From NCBI RefSeq assembly GCF_023746555.1, contig NZ_CP098755.1, forward strand, positions 141,501-205,500: DNA of 64,000 bases, in the 5' to 3' direction. The position numbers and the translations under genes were made by a program. Position 1 is the first letter of the stretch, and each line of letters opens with the position of its first letter. Below the pieces are notes generated by a model that searched no databases, had not been told where the DNA came from, and saw only the letters and a program-made list of their open reading frames with translations. Of this stretch, positions 28,201-37,123 are shown one piece after another. Origin of the DNA: Brevibacillus ruminantium (lineage in GTDB: Bacteria; Bacillota; Bacilli; Brevibacillales; Brevibacillaceae).

Positions 28201-31200
28201 TCACCACACATGACAATGCGAAACACTTTGGAATCAAAGATCTGGTCTATCCCTCCTTCGCTGAGATGAAGCTCCTGTCTGCCTATAAAAAGCTGGTCAA
28301 AGCCTTCGCAGATGATGAAGACAGGCTGCTGTCCTATTTTAGCGAAAAGGATCGGGAAAAAAAGTTGGCTATTCTCGCGGAGGCTACGGGTTGGCAAGAG
28401 ACGCAGATCGGCAAAGTGATTGACTATTTCTGGTCCAATCGTCCAACTGCTGAGAAACCGGAAGCTACCGTTGCGGGGCTTGTACGAATGAAGAGCGTAT
28501 TTGATCAGGCCAGTCTGCTCGGTGCAAGCGTCGATGTCGTCCTTAAGTATGGAAGTCTGAGCCACCTGGGGCTGACAGATGAGGGTGGAAAAATCAATCA
28601 GCAGAACTGGGAGCAGTATGACAAGCTGGCCCAGGCGAGCATCGACCTGTTGCAAGCGAAATATGGCGAAGAACGATTTGCGGTTCTGAACCGGGAAGCT
28701 GTCGATCAGATTCACACCTTATCCCGAGACAGCCTGCTAAGCTACGCACTGTGGATCATTCACAAGCAGGATGAGCGGATTGCGACCCCTGCGGATTTGT
28801 TTAAATATTTGCTGATTGATGTAGAGATGGGAAGCTGCGCAACTACTTCGCTGATCGCCCAAGGGATTGCCTCCGTCCAGCTTTATATGCAGCGCGCTCG
28901 CATGATGCTCGAAGAAGGAATCGTCGAGACAAAGGTTCCGACCATTTGGTGGACATGGGTTTCCAACTACAGATTGTGGGAAGCGAATCGGAAAATTTTT
29001 CTCTATCCCGAGAATTACATTGATCCGACCCTCCGCAAAACGGCAACACCCGATTTCCAAAAACTGTCAGATGACATCCTGCAAAATAATATCACCCATG
29101 AAAATGTAGAAAAGCCGTTTCAGGATTACATCAGCAAGCTGCTGGTGCTGGGCAGTCTGGAGCATGTAGCCAGCTATCATTGCAGGCGTATCGACCCCCG
29201 CAATGGAGAAGAGAAAGATACGGTGTTTTTCTTTGGACGGACGAATACCCAGCCGTATACCTACTACTTCCGCTTTCTTGATAACGGAAAGTCATGGGGT
29301 CCTTGGGAAGAGATTAAGCTGAGCATTCCGGCACAGCATCTATCTCCCGTCTATGCCTTCGGACGTTTGTTTATCTTCTGGACAGAATTTGATATCGGAA
29401 AGAGCAATGCGATCAAAAATCAGGAATCGAGCACCCAAACGGTAAATAAAGCAAGCCTGAAATACTCCTTTCTGAATCATGGCGAGTGGGTTCCTCCGCA
29501 AACATTGCTGGACGAGGTTGTCATCAACGCCTATCCCGCCAACTACGACGCGCTGACCACGGAAGAGATGAAGAACCTGCTGAATGAAAACAATCACTTT
29601 TGGCAGGAGCCGTATGCTTTGACGACGGGTACGGGAATAGTGGGGGCAGGTAAAATCTCCTTCTCTGAAGGGGCGCAGATTGTTCGGGGGGAATTGACGC
29701 AGTTTGATCGTGAAATACGCCCCGGCGACCGAATCAGAAGCATGGGAGAAGAGCGAGTAGTAGCAGAGGTCAAGAATGCGACTACCCTGGTTGTTCGGGA
29801 GCCTTGGTCTACCGGCGTAGAACATGCGCTCTACAAAATCATTCCCGCCACCAACAGCAACCGCTTTGCTCCTTTTATCGGACAAGGAACCGTTGAGATT
29901 ACCGCCGGATTGAGGCTGGTGAGCGGTAAGAATACCCGATTTACGGAGCAGTTTGTGTACGGGGACAAAATTGTCGTCGGTGACGAGTCGCGAGTCATTA
30001 TCTACATCAAAAATGATACAGAAATGCTGGTAGATTCCGATTGGCTGGCAGATCATCATGAATCTTTCACGATTGTTCCAAGAAGGAGCGGAAACGAGCA
30101 ATTGCTCGTGATCTATGGAGGAGCGCTTGCGAGCAATGTGGAGCGTCCCGTTGTCAAACCGCCCACAGTGGAAAATAAGGATCGAGATTCTTTTATCGAT
30201 CAACGAAATGCTGTCAATCACAATATGTATAATTCGCTTCGCCTTGCCAAAAAAGCCAGTCCAAGCGTGGAGAATATCCCTGGAATTGTCGCGGTCGGGC
30301 CTTCCGTCATGCTCGATGGCAACCTGATCAAAAGCAAAAAGCGGCTGCACCTGCCCGACTACCGGTACAGCGCTGGAAGCAATCCCCAGCCTTATCAATT
30401 CTCTTTGAGAAGAAATCAGGAATTGCTGCGCGTCGAATACGGGAAAAACCTGCTGGAGAGCAATTACTGGGGAAACAACATTCCCGGAACACATAATGCC
30501 TTTCGCAATGAGCCGGCCTTAGCAGGAGTCAATCTGCTTTACTACGTATCCGAAGAAAAATCTGCACTGAGGAACGTCACGAATCAGCCCGGATGGATGA
30601 TTTTCAGCAGCGGAGATGAATCCTTCCTCGTTCGTCCAGAGGGGATGGAAATCAATAAGCTGTCCGATCTGATTTACCTGCAACCATCGCCGATGCCACC
30701 GGATATGCTTTCTAATCAGATTCTCTCGACAGATGCTTATGTAACAAAACCGCTCGCCATCGAAAAGCTGAAGTTTACCTTTACCCGGTTGACGACCAAC
30801 ACCATTTCGATGCTTAGCCAAAAACTGTTTGCTGGCGGCCTCGATAATTTACTGACGATAGAGTCTCAGATGCTGCAAGAGCTGCCTTTTAGTCGGTTCT
30901 ATCCGCCGCCAGGAAGCACACCGCCTGCTTCCGTCATCCCTCCTGCACAGACGACCATGGACTTCGACGGAGCTTATGGGCTTTACTTCTGGGAAATCTT
31001 CTTCCACGCTCCATTCTTGATTGCTGCCAGGTTAAGTGAAAACAATCGATTTGAGGATGCCAAGCGATGGATGCAATACATTTTTAACCCGACACAGGCA
31101 CCATCCCAATGGGAAAATGCTGCATCCAACGAGCGTTTTTGGAGGTTTCTGCCTTTCCGCGCGGTAAAAAATGAATCAATACGAGAGATATTGACGAGCA

Positions 31201-33767
31201 AGGAGCAGATTGCCCGCTATAATTACGATCCATTTGACCCGGATACGATTGCCTCTCAACGGCAGGTGGCTTATGCCAAAACCATTGTGATGCGCTACAT
31301 CGACAATTTGATTAGCTGGGGCGATTATCTGTTTGCACAGGATACGAGTGAGTCGGTTAATCAGGCGACCCAACTCTATCTTCTGGCAGCAGATTTGCTG
31401 GGTGAACGTCCGCAGTCCAAAGGAAAGCGGCCCACACCGGAGCCAAAAAACTTCCTGGAAATCCAAAAAGAGTATCAGGGAAAAGAAATCCCGCAGTTTT
31501 TAATTGATCTGGAAAACAGCAGTCAATCAGGCTGGACAGCATCAGGTTATTACCGCGATGTTCCCTTCAACGATATACCATCCTACTTCTGTGTTCCTGA
31601 AAATGCTGATTTCATCAAATATTGGGATCGTGTAGAGGATCGGCTTTACAAGATACGTCACTGCATGAACCTGGATGGTCTCGTCCGTTCCCTCTCGCTT
31701 TTTGCACCGCCCATTGATCCGCGCGTACTGATCAGGGCGATTGCGGCTGGCGGCTTTGGTATGGCTCTGTCCTCTCAAGTGGCGCCAACCTTGTTCTCGT
31801 ACCGCTTTGAATATCTGCTGGAGAAGGCCAAAGCGCTAACCGGTCAGCTATCTGCATTGGGCTCATCTCTATTGAGTGCGTTGGAGAAAAAGGATGCAGA
31901 ACTGTTAAATCTGCTGAGAGTTCAGCAGGAAAAAACGCTGTTAAAAATGACGACGGCAATCAAAGAAGCCGAAGTAGCAGAAACCAGATCTACTCACAAA
32001 GTACTGACGGAGAATTTGAACAGCGCAACCTACCGCTATCAACATTATGCCAATTTGGTAAAGGTGGGCATCTCCGCACGCGAACAAAGCAGCTTGGATG
32101 CAGCGCTGGCTGCTGCCGTATTCAATGTGTTGGGGGTCGGAACCAAGACAGCTGCTTCAATCGCCTATGCAGTACCTCAAGTGGGTTCTCCCTTTGCCAT
32201 GACCTATGGCGGGGTGCAGATTGGAAATATGCTCAATGCTGCCTCCGGTGTATTGGAAATGGGGGCGACGATCTCTACTGCCATATCCCAGCAGACATTG
32301 ACGATGGCTGGCTATGATCGCCGTCTGGAGGATTGGACGCTACAGGAAAAGCTGGCCTCCTACGAAATCAATCAGCTAAAAGAACAGATAAAAGCCAATG
32401 AATTCAGACAAAAAATTGCCGAGCAATCGCTGACCATCCATCTGGAAAGCATCAAACAAAATGAAGCAACCGAGCTTTTCTACAAGGATAAATTCACCAA
32501 TAAAGAGTTGTACCAGTGGCTGGCCAACCGATTATCGTCCGTCTATTTCCAGACGTATACACTCGCCTACGACCTGGCTTTGGCCGCGCAACGTTCCTAT
32601 CAATTTGAATTCGATACGAATCGCAGCTTTATCAACTTTGGCTATTGGGATGATCGCTACAAGGGGCTTGGTGCCGCTGACGGGTTGCTGCTGGCATTGC
32701 ATCAGATGGAAAATGCCTCGATCGAAGCGAATCGTCGACCGCTGGAAATCGAGAAAACCATCTCACTCTCCCAGCTCAATCCGAAAGCCCTGCTGGATTT
32801 GAAGGAAAAAGGGGAGTGCCATTTTGAGTGGAGTGAGCGGCTCTTCGATTTTGACTTCCCTGGTCATTACGCTCGCAAGATCAAAAGTGTCAGTGTCTCC
32901 ATTCCTGCTGTGGTCGGACCGTATCAGAATATCAAAGCCACACTTACGCAATTAAGCAACCATCTTGTGCTGAAATCTGACCAAAGCGGAGTGGATGCGA
33001 TCAACTTTCTGCTGGGAGGAAAAAAAGTACAGGAGCCTGGAGCTGATGTACTCCGCTCGAACTGGTGGTCCAATCAACAAGTGGTTTTGTCCCGCGGAGT
33101 GAATGACAATGGGCTATTTGAAATGAGCTCGAATGACAGCCGCTACCTGCCGTTTGAAGGAACCGGTGCAGTCTCGACCTGGAAGCTGAGCATGCCAAAA
33201 GCAACAAACCGGCTCAATTTTGACACGATCACAGATGTGATCTTTACCCTGCGCTATACCGCATATAACGGGGGAGAGCTGTTTGCCGAAAAAGTACGAA
33301 CCCTGCCCGCCATGCAGCCAGTTAGCGGTGTTGGTTATTTCAATTTGAGACAGATGTATGCGGAGAACTGGTTTGCATTTTTGCAGAACCACAGCTCTGC
33401 AGCGGTACAATCGCTTATCTTTGAAATTCCCAACTTTGTGCCGCCGCATATCGATGGTGCCAAGTGTACGGGTTTCTATATCAAGCTGGATACCGTGGGA
33501 AGTCAGCCGGGAAGCTATCTGACGCTTCAGCTAACCAACAGCCTGTCCATCGATGTTCAGCTTGGCGAGAACAATGACTTTGCGTACAGCTTTAAAGCAA
33601 ATGGCAAAGAACAGCCTGCCATCAGCAAAATACTCGGGGAAAGGAGGGGAGTGCATTTTCAATTGGCAGCAACACCGGAAGAATTGAAAGAAGGGCATTT
33701 TCTTGACCCGACCAAGCTCCAGAATATCCAGTTGATTTTGTATTATGACGGATCACTTTCTACCTAA
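25206..33767 (+). CDS. Tc toxin subunit A (pore/translocon protein)
   Basis: TcA proteins form the pentameric channel that binds target cells and injects the TcB-TcC effector. The 2853 residues include the VRP1-type N-terminus with ECEECLSIFSPAAYFLDLMR (about residue 167), a long alpha-helical shell and receptor region, and the pre-pore helices (QIKANEFRQKIAEQSLTIHL, FTNKELYQWLANRLSSVYFQ). The C-terminal TcB-binding domain starts at FDFDFPGHYARKIKSVSVSI (about 2546). Three short beta modules at about 352-418, 1473-1545 and 1557-1625 share a G-T-R-F ... GD-x-I pattern and look inserted. ATG at 25206 is chosen for its AGGGGG site. The frame is open back to 25164, directly after the upstream stop. 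Confidence 0.92.
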   Translation: MMGSQRDRIQHLDQFYQQNEEFQLLHFDFYDPQKTASLNWAGLDQEGIQTELKAYQRVMRVYPDQQVAKELLEQGLDSAHKIAAIPEHRFVREYAQFFQGDETKAKEAHQRAVHIKTAIRQVYGVVKDMIASPHYRAANFSTDNPELDSYYQNIPSYQDLFGSLDYLECEECLSIFSPAAYFLDLMRITDEYITDPNLNPVRNIPDGYTLRERRPDLFDLKLTCANTFSEIPYVQVVNRVLQKKIEERKEKEDAYQVLATAKYPFSLPYERPPSQIRVYLQKLGTSVSELYQTLQVESGAAEQVLPLDTAREALGLTMIQFERVTRPDKSETGLTEAYGYELPISRYLPQKMEGKVRHNANEEILLGNGTRFTKDVAIGDRIQVGNEVRMVAELLSDTQLKVDRPWKTVQVDNECTKVTKDGLDVVDVFLKRTGLTREELDQLIHQNLSPQEWKDGVGKTLYINATEEELPPLRIHADDHPIQRISGLSLDRLDRLNRFIRLAKKLGWSYADLNWAMAALQAKEITPLFIQQVAALQQLHKTTELSLEALTACLYPMKTIGRGNDQQPQDFFDRVFNNPILLHGENPYKNDHVPFHPFRVPAAKWKIEDESEGNGIIRNRLRAALTISNQDLTTVAVFVHSLAGEGEADTLSLTLDNLSWLYRITMMSRQLDLTIDEYLNLLGLLFYPERDYRTPGKDALQPTLDVLTQTLDAAAWAQAGSYDLYQLKYLSTGKTSPAFQQGYEEKSIAPFISNLAMAAKGSHLQPNQLKAGSLTTEQADQLYQLLISHEIISEHGIFRKYEFVYENAATLVPLELHNSVWFAGYTERSFVTMNQSINLEESGDVYTALLEQEQAILVRLESGITVLSSHFTEKTDLSFLLSLFAGDENKVDLVRSHLLQTRQIIGRLLELWQKTMELQKSYLVKGMVDFLQGTIPLTEALLPFASTASGLREYLVSFLTPSAADQEPSPQVISFIDVLARLQQLAELLELNPVQAGFITTHDNAKHFGIKDLVYPSFAEMKLLSAYKKLVKAFADDEDRLLSYFSEKDREKKLAILAEATGWQETQIGKVIDYFWSNRPTAEKPEATVAGLVRMKSVFDQASLLGASVDVVLKYGSLSHLGLTDEGGKINQQNWEQYDKLAQASIDLLQAKYGEERFAVLNREAVDQIHTLSRDSLLSYALWIIHKQDERIATPADLFKYLLIDVEMGSCATTSLIAQGIASVQLYMQRARMMLEEGIVETKVPTIWWTWVSNYRLWEANRKIFLYPENYIDPTLRKTATPDFQKLSDDILQNNITHENVEKPFQDYISKLLVLGSLEHVASYHCRRIDPRNGEEKDTVFFFGRTNTQPYTYYFRFLDNGKSWGPWEEIKLSIPAQHLSPVYAFGRLFIFWTEFDIGKSNAIKNQESSTQTVNKASLKYSFLNHGEWVPPQTLLDEVVINAYPANYDALTTEEMKNLLNENNHFWQEPYALTTGTGIVGAGKISFSEGAQIVRGELTQFDREIRPGDRIRSMGEERVVAEVKNATTLVVREPWSTGVEHALYKIIPATNSNRFAPFIGQGTVEITAGLRLVSGKNTRFTEQFVYGDKIVVGDESRVIIYIKNDTEMLVDSDWLADHHESFTIVPRRSGNEQLLVIYGGALASNVERPVVKPPTVENKDRDSFIDQRNAVNHNMYNSLRLAKKASPSVENIPGIVAVGPSVMLDGNLIKSKKRLHLPDYRYSAGSNPQPYQFSLRRNQELLRVEYGKNLLESNYWGNNIPGTHNAFRNEPALAGVNLLYYVSEEKSALRNVTNQPGWMIFSSGDESFLVRPEGMEINKLSDLIYLQPSPMPPDMLSNQILSTDAYVTKPLAIEKLKFTFTRLTTNTISMLSQKLFAGGLDNLLTIESQMLQELPFSRFYPPPGSTPPASVIPPAQTTMDFDGAYGLYFWEIFFHAPFLIAARLSENNRFEDAKRWMQYIFNPTQAPSQWENAASNERFWRFLPFRAVKNESIREILTSKEQIARYNYDPFDPDTIASQRQVAYAKTIVMRYIDNLISWGDYLFAQDTSESVNQATQLYLLAADLLGERPQSKGKRPTPEPKNFLEIQKEYQGKEIPQFLIDLENSSQSGWTASGYYRDVPFNDIPSYFCVPENADFIKYWDRVEDRLYKIRHCMNLDGLVRSLSLFAPPIDPRVLIRAIAAGGFGMALSSQVAPTLFSYRFEYLLEKAKALTGQLSALGSSLLSALEKKDAELLNLLRVQQEKTLLKMTTAIKEAEVAETRSTHKVLTENLNSATYRYQHYANLVKVGISAREQSSLDAALAAAVFNVLGVGTKTAASIAYAVPQVGSPFAMTYGGVQIGNMLNAASGVLEMGATISTAISQQTLTMAGYDRRLEDWTLQEKLASYEINQLKEQIKANEFRQKIAEQSLTIHLESIKQNEATELFYKDKFTNKELYQWLANRLSSVYFQTYTLAYDLALAAQRSYQFEFDTNRSFINFGYWDDRYKGLGAADGLLLALHQMENASIEANRRPLEIEKTISLSQLNPKALLDLKEKGECHFEWSERLFDFDFPGHYARKIKSVSVSIPAVVGPYQNIKATLTQLSNHLVLKSDQSGVDAINFLLGGKKVQEPGADVLRSNWWSNQQVVLSRGVNDNGLFEMSSNDSRYLPFEGTGAVSTWKLSMPKATNRLNFDTITDVIFTLRYTAYNGGELFAEKVRTLPAMQPVSGVGYFNLRQMYAENWFAFLQNHSSAAVQSLIFEIPNFVPPHIDGAKCTGFYIKLDTVGSQPGSYLTLQLTNSLSIDVQLGENNDFAYSFKANGKEQPAISKILGERRGVHFQLAATPEELKEGHFLDPTKLQNIQLILYYDGSLST

Positions 33768-33787
33768 AACGAAGGAGGAATCAAATC

Positions 33788-35488
33788 ATGCCAACTGCAC
33801 AATGTCTGAAAAATATTGCGGCTGAAACTCCCCCGTACAATATTCCATGCTCGGAGGCGTGGTGCTTGAAAACGTCTTATGCTCGTGGTGCGCATTGCAG
33901 TAAATTTAAAAAGGAAGAGATGATGGATCGGCCCGTTCTTACCTATGATGACACCGTCGGTGAATGTTATTGCTGCTGCTCCTGCTTTGCCCATGATACA
34001 CCGATTGAGGCGACACCAGGCGAGTATGTCCAGATTCAAAATATTTTAAGTGGCGACACGATTTTGGCTGCGGGGCGCGATTTACAGTGGAAACCAACCA
34101 AAGTGAAGCAGCGCACAGGATTTCAAGAATTGCACATGGTTCCCGGTATGTATTTTGTCAATTATGTCCTCCATGGGGAAACAGAGGAGCGCCATCTTAT
34201 TGTGACGCCTGATCATCTGTTTCTCATGCATGCTGACAGAACACTGAAGCGGGTACAGCATCTTATCCCTGGGGACAAACTGATGGGCAGCGATGGAAAT
34301 GCGGCTGTTGTCCAGTTTGTCACGGTCGGTGAATACCTGACTGCCATTCAAAGCATTGAAATGGACGCTCCGTATACGCACGACAACAATCTTGAAGGTC
34401 ATCTGCTTAACGCCAACGGAGTCGTCACAGCGGATTATGCGATTCAGGTGCAAAGTGAGACCTCCCTGATAAGCGATGAGCTTCATTATGCATTCGATGG
34501 AGCAACGGAGATCTATGATGCCGGAACTCCAGAATATCTGGCTGCTTTTCCTGTGGATGCGCTCAACGCTTTCCTGGAAGATGAAACACGCTGGCCCAAA
34601 GGCTTCCGTCCAAAAAACCGCAAGCTGATCAATATTCCGCGGCTTGCACACGGGTTCCTGAGTAAAAAGCAAGCACAGGATGTAAAGCATTACGGGGAGT
34701 TTCACCCGTACAATGTTTATGCCGGCCGCCACTCCCTGGAGTATCTCTTTAGGCTGAACCGCCTGTTATGTCCAGATGTCATCTGCTTATTGGATTGGAA
34801 TAATGAAGAACCGAATGCATACGCGTGGTCGGAAAATAGCCAAAAATACATTCTTTTCACAGGTGGTTTGGCTCGGCTAAAAAATCTTTACTTTGAAGGT
34901 TTGTCGTTAATTCTGGCAACACTGCAAGCCTATCATCAAGGCAAGCATTGTGTCGGGGAAGCAGATTATCAGGCGATTGAGAATCTCCGTGATACCTGGC
35001 ATGACCCGATTTTGGCGCCGCTTGTTCCCAAAGCGATCAAGCAAGTAAAAGCATTGTTTGATCTCGTTCAAGAGCAGCACGCGGAGGGGAATCCTGCCAA
35101 GGTGTGTGAACAGCCTTCGCTGGAATGCCGGATTGAAACCTACAGAGCTTCATTCAGCTTCCTTGATCTCCCGGCTTGCGCCACACCTAAAAATCCGTTC
35201 ATGCGTCTGGAAAAAGCCTATGCCAACATCAAGAATACAGAGGTTACGGTTTTATTCAGTGAAGCAATCGACCCTGCGACAGTCGGTGCTATTACCAACT
35301 ACCAGTTCACCCCTGAAGTAGAAGTGCTGGAGGCCGCTTTGGCAGAAGCGAATCCAAAGCAAGTGCTTCTCAAAGTGGAGGGTCTGTTGGGACAAAGCTT
35401 GTATATTTTATCCGTGAAAAATATCAAATCGATTTACGACGTACCGGTATCGGCTGGCAGTGATGCTGTGATTGTCCGCACACCGTAG
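33788..35488 (+). CDS. Hint-domain protein with cysteine-rich N-terminus and C-terminal Ig-like domain
   Basis: Starts 20 bp after TcA behind AAGGAGG. Residues 1-65 carry eight cysteines, ending in a C-Y-C-C-C-S cluster. Cys66 opens a Hint (intein/Hedgehog) domain: CFAHDTPIEATPGEYVQIQN, LSGDTI, block B VTPDHLFL (T140, H143), and a terminal block near LLNANGVVTADYAIQV with no intein-type final His-Asn. Residues about 275-430 resemble a metallopeptidase region (EPNAYAWSENSQKYILFTGG, LSLILATLQAYHQG, GEADYQAI), but the HExxH motif is missing. Residues about 465-566 look like an SbsA-type Ig domain (VTVLFSEAIDPATVG). No signal peptide. Possible roles are N-S acyl shift cleavage or ligation of the Cys-rich peptide, or a toxin accessory. 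Function unknown. Confidence 0.7.
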   Translation: MPTAQCLKNIAAETPPYNIPCSEAWCLKTSYARGAHCSKFKKEEMMDRPVLTYDDTVGECYCCCSCFAHDTPIEATPGEYVQIQNILSGDTILAAGRDLQWKPTKVKQRTGFQELHMVPGMYFVNYVLHGETEERHLIVTPDHLFLMHADRTLKRVQHLIPGDKLMGSDGNAAVVQFVTVGEYLTAIQSIEMDAPYTHDNNLEGHLLNANGVVTADYAIQVQSETSLISDELHYAFDGATEIYDAGTPEYLAAFPVDALNAFLEDETRWPKGFRPKNRKLINIPRLAHGFLSKKQAQDVKHYGEFHPYNVYAGRHSLEYLFRLNRLLCPDVICLLDWNNEEPNAYAWSENSQKYILFTGGLARLKNLYFEGLSLILATLQAYHQGKHCVGEADYQAIENLRDTWHDPILAPLVPKAIKQVKALFDLVQEQHAEGNPAKVCEQPSLECRIETYRASFSFLDLPACATPKNPFMRLEKAYANIKNTEVTVLFSEAIDPATVGAITNYQFTPEVEVLEAALAEANPKQVLLKVEGLLGQSLYILSVKNIKSIYDVPVSAGSDAVIVRTP

Positions 35489-35519
35489 GAAAGGCGACTG
35501 CTTAGGGAGGGGTTTGTTG

Positions 35520-37091
35520 ATGAGTAACCATATAAATCATCTCCAATTATGGGAGCATCTGTGTCAGGAGCTGGGGGAACTGCTTGGGTTGGACCAGGCA
35601 GTCCCTTCAGATGTACTGCATCGTGCGCTCAAGGATGATCGATATGCGGGATATGTATGTACGTCAGCACAAAATCGGGATTTGTTGCGGGCACTAATCC
35701 AGGACCCGAAAAACCAGCCTTTTCTGCTGGCAGAAGATTTTTTTGCCGAGAAGACTCCTGAAAACAGCGAGCTGCTGGTCAATGCGCAGAAGCTGATGAT
35801 GAGTTTGAAGGAATATCTGCGCCAGCGACAATGGGAGGAAATAGACGGGCGGATGGCGCGGCTTTTGACAGAGGAGGACCCTGAAGGCAAGCCATGCAAA
35901 CCTTGCGCGGAGCTTCAGGTGACCAATTATCGTGAAGTCTACCTCGACCATTGTGCGACGACCTACGTTCGGCCAGAGGTGGGCAAATGGCTGAGTGAAT
36001 ATTACCTCAATCAATGGGGCTTCGCCAATCCCAGCAGCAACACGCTCGAAGGCAGGTACGCGAGTGATCAGATTGAGCGAGCGAGAAAGACGATTGCCGA
36101 TTGTCTGTCTGTTTCAGCGGAAGGGATTATTTTTACCGGGTCCGGTTCTGAGGCGAACAATTTGGCGATCAAAGGGATTGCGATGCAGCACTGGGCAGAG
36201 AGGGGACATCTGATTACCAGTAAAGTCGAGCATTCCGCTGTTTTGCAGGTGATGAACTATCTGGAAACCCTGGGTTTCTCCGTTACATATCTGGATGTTG
36301 ATAAAGAAGGCAGGGTTTCTGTGCAAGATGTCGAGAATGCGATTCGTCCCGATACGATTTTGGTTTCGATCATGGCAGCAAATAATGAAATTGGCACACT
36401 TAATCCCATTGGCGAAATCGGTCAGCTCTGCAAAGCGAGGGGTATCCCGTTTATGGTCGATGCCATTCAAGCATTTGGCCGTATCCCGCTTCATCCCGAG
36501 GAGATGGGGATTTCCTTGCTCAGCTTTTCTGGTCACAAAATGTACGCGCCAAAAGGAGTGGGCGGCCTTTATGTCGGGGAAGGAATTCCTTTGCAGCCAC
36601 TGATTCATGGAGGCGGACAAGAACGGGAGCTACGGGCAGGAACAGAAAATGTCGCTTCCATCGTGGCGATGGGGAAAGCGGCGGAGTTGATGCATCGGGA
36701 AATGGAGCAGGAAACAGAGCGTTTACTTGCCCTGCGTGATCGATTCCTCACAGAGCTTGGAAAGATAGAGGACGACTTTGTCATTAACGGCTCATTAGAG
36801 TACCGCGCCCCGCATAATCTGAGTATTGGCTTTGCGCATGTAGACAGCGGCGCACTTTTGCGTAGTCTCAATCGCATCGGGATCAGCACTTCGATCAGCT
36901 CAGCCTGCCACTCCAGACGGACAAAAACATCCCATGTCCTGGAAGCCATCGGTGCCGATACCGAGAAATATGCGACCATTCGTTTTAGCTTTGGATTACA
37001 GACAAGGGAGGAAGATCTGTTGTACCTTTTCCAGTACCTCCCGCGAATTTTGGAGCTTCTACGAGAAGAAGAAATAATAAACATTGAGTAA
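35520..37091 (+). CDS. NifS/IscS-type cysteine desulfurase with unusual N-terminal extension
   Basis: A class V aminotransferase of 523 residues, against about 380-400 for NifS/IscS. The catalytic part begins near residue 138 (REVYLDHCATTYVRPEVG). It has GSGSEANNLAIKG, ANNEIGTLNPI, the PLP lysine in SFSGHKMYAPKGVGG (K340), GGGQERELRAGTEN, and the catalytic cysteine in SSACHSRRTKTSHV (C463). The first about 135 residues are helical-looking, contain C-K-P-C (126-129), and match nothing I recognise. The gene is 31 bp after the Hint gene with GGGAGG before the ATG at 35520, and it ends the toxin operon. Such enzymes mobilise cysteine sulfur as persulfide; the acceptor here is unknown. Confidence 0.85.
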   Translation: MSNHINHLQLWEHLCQELGELLGLDQAVPSDVLHRALKDDRYAGYVCTSAQNRDLLRALIQDPKNQPFLLAEDFFAEKTPENSELLVNAQKLMMSLKEYLRQRQWEEIDGRMARLLTEEDPEGKPCKPCAELQVTNYREVYLDHCATTYVRPEVGKWLSEYYLNQWGFANPSSNTLEGRYASDQIERARKTIADCLSVSAEGIIFTGSGSEANNLAIKGIAMQHWAERGHLITSKVEHSAVLQVMNYLETLGFSVTYLDVDKEGRVSVQDVENAIRPDTILVSIMAANNEIGTLNPIGEIGQLCKARGIPFMVDAIQAFGRIPLHPEEMGISLLSFSGHKMYAPKGVGGLYVGEGIPLQPLIHGGGQERELRAGTENVASIVAMGKAAELMHREMEQETERLLALRDRFLTELGKIEDDFVINGSLEYRAPHNLSIGFAHVDSGALLRSLNRIGISTSISSACHSRRTKTSHVLEAIGADTEKYATIRFSFGLQTREEDLLYLFQYLPRILELLREEEIINIE

Positions 37092-37123
37092 AATAATCAT
37101 ATGAGTGTATAAGTTGCCCGCCC

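Noticed and set aside
29340..30494. 384-residue open frame on the minus strand
   Set aside because: It is antisense within the TcA gene, with no start signal and no family motif.
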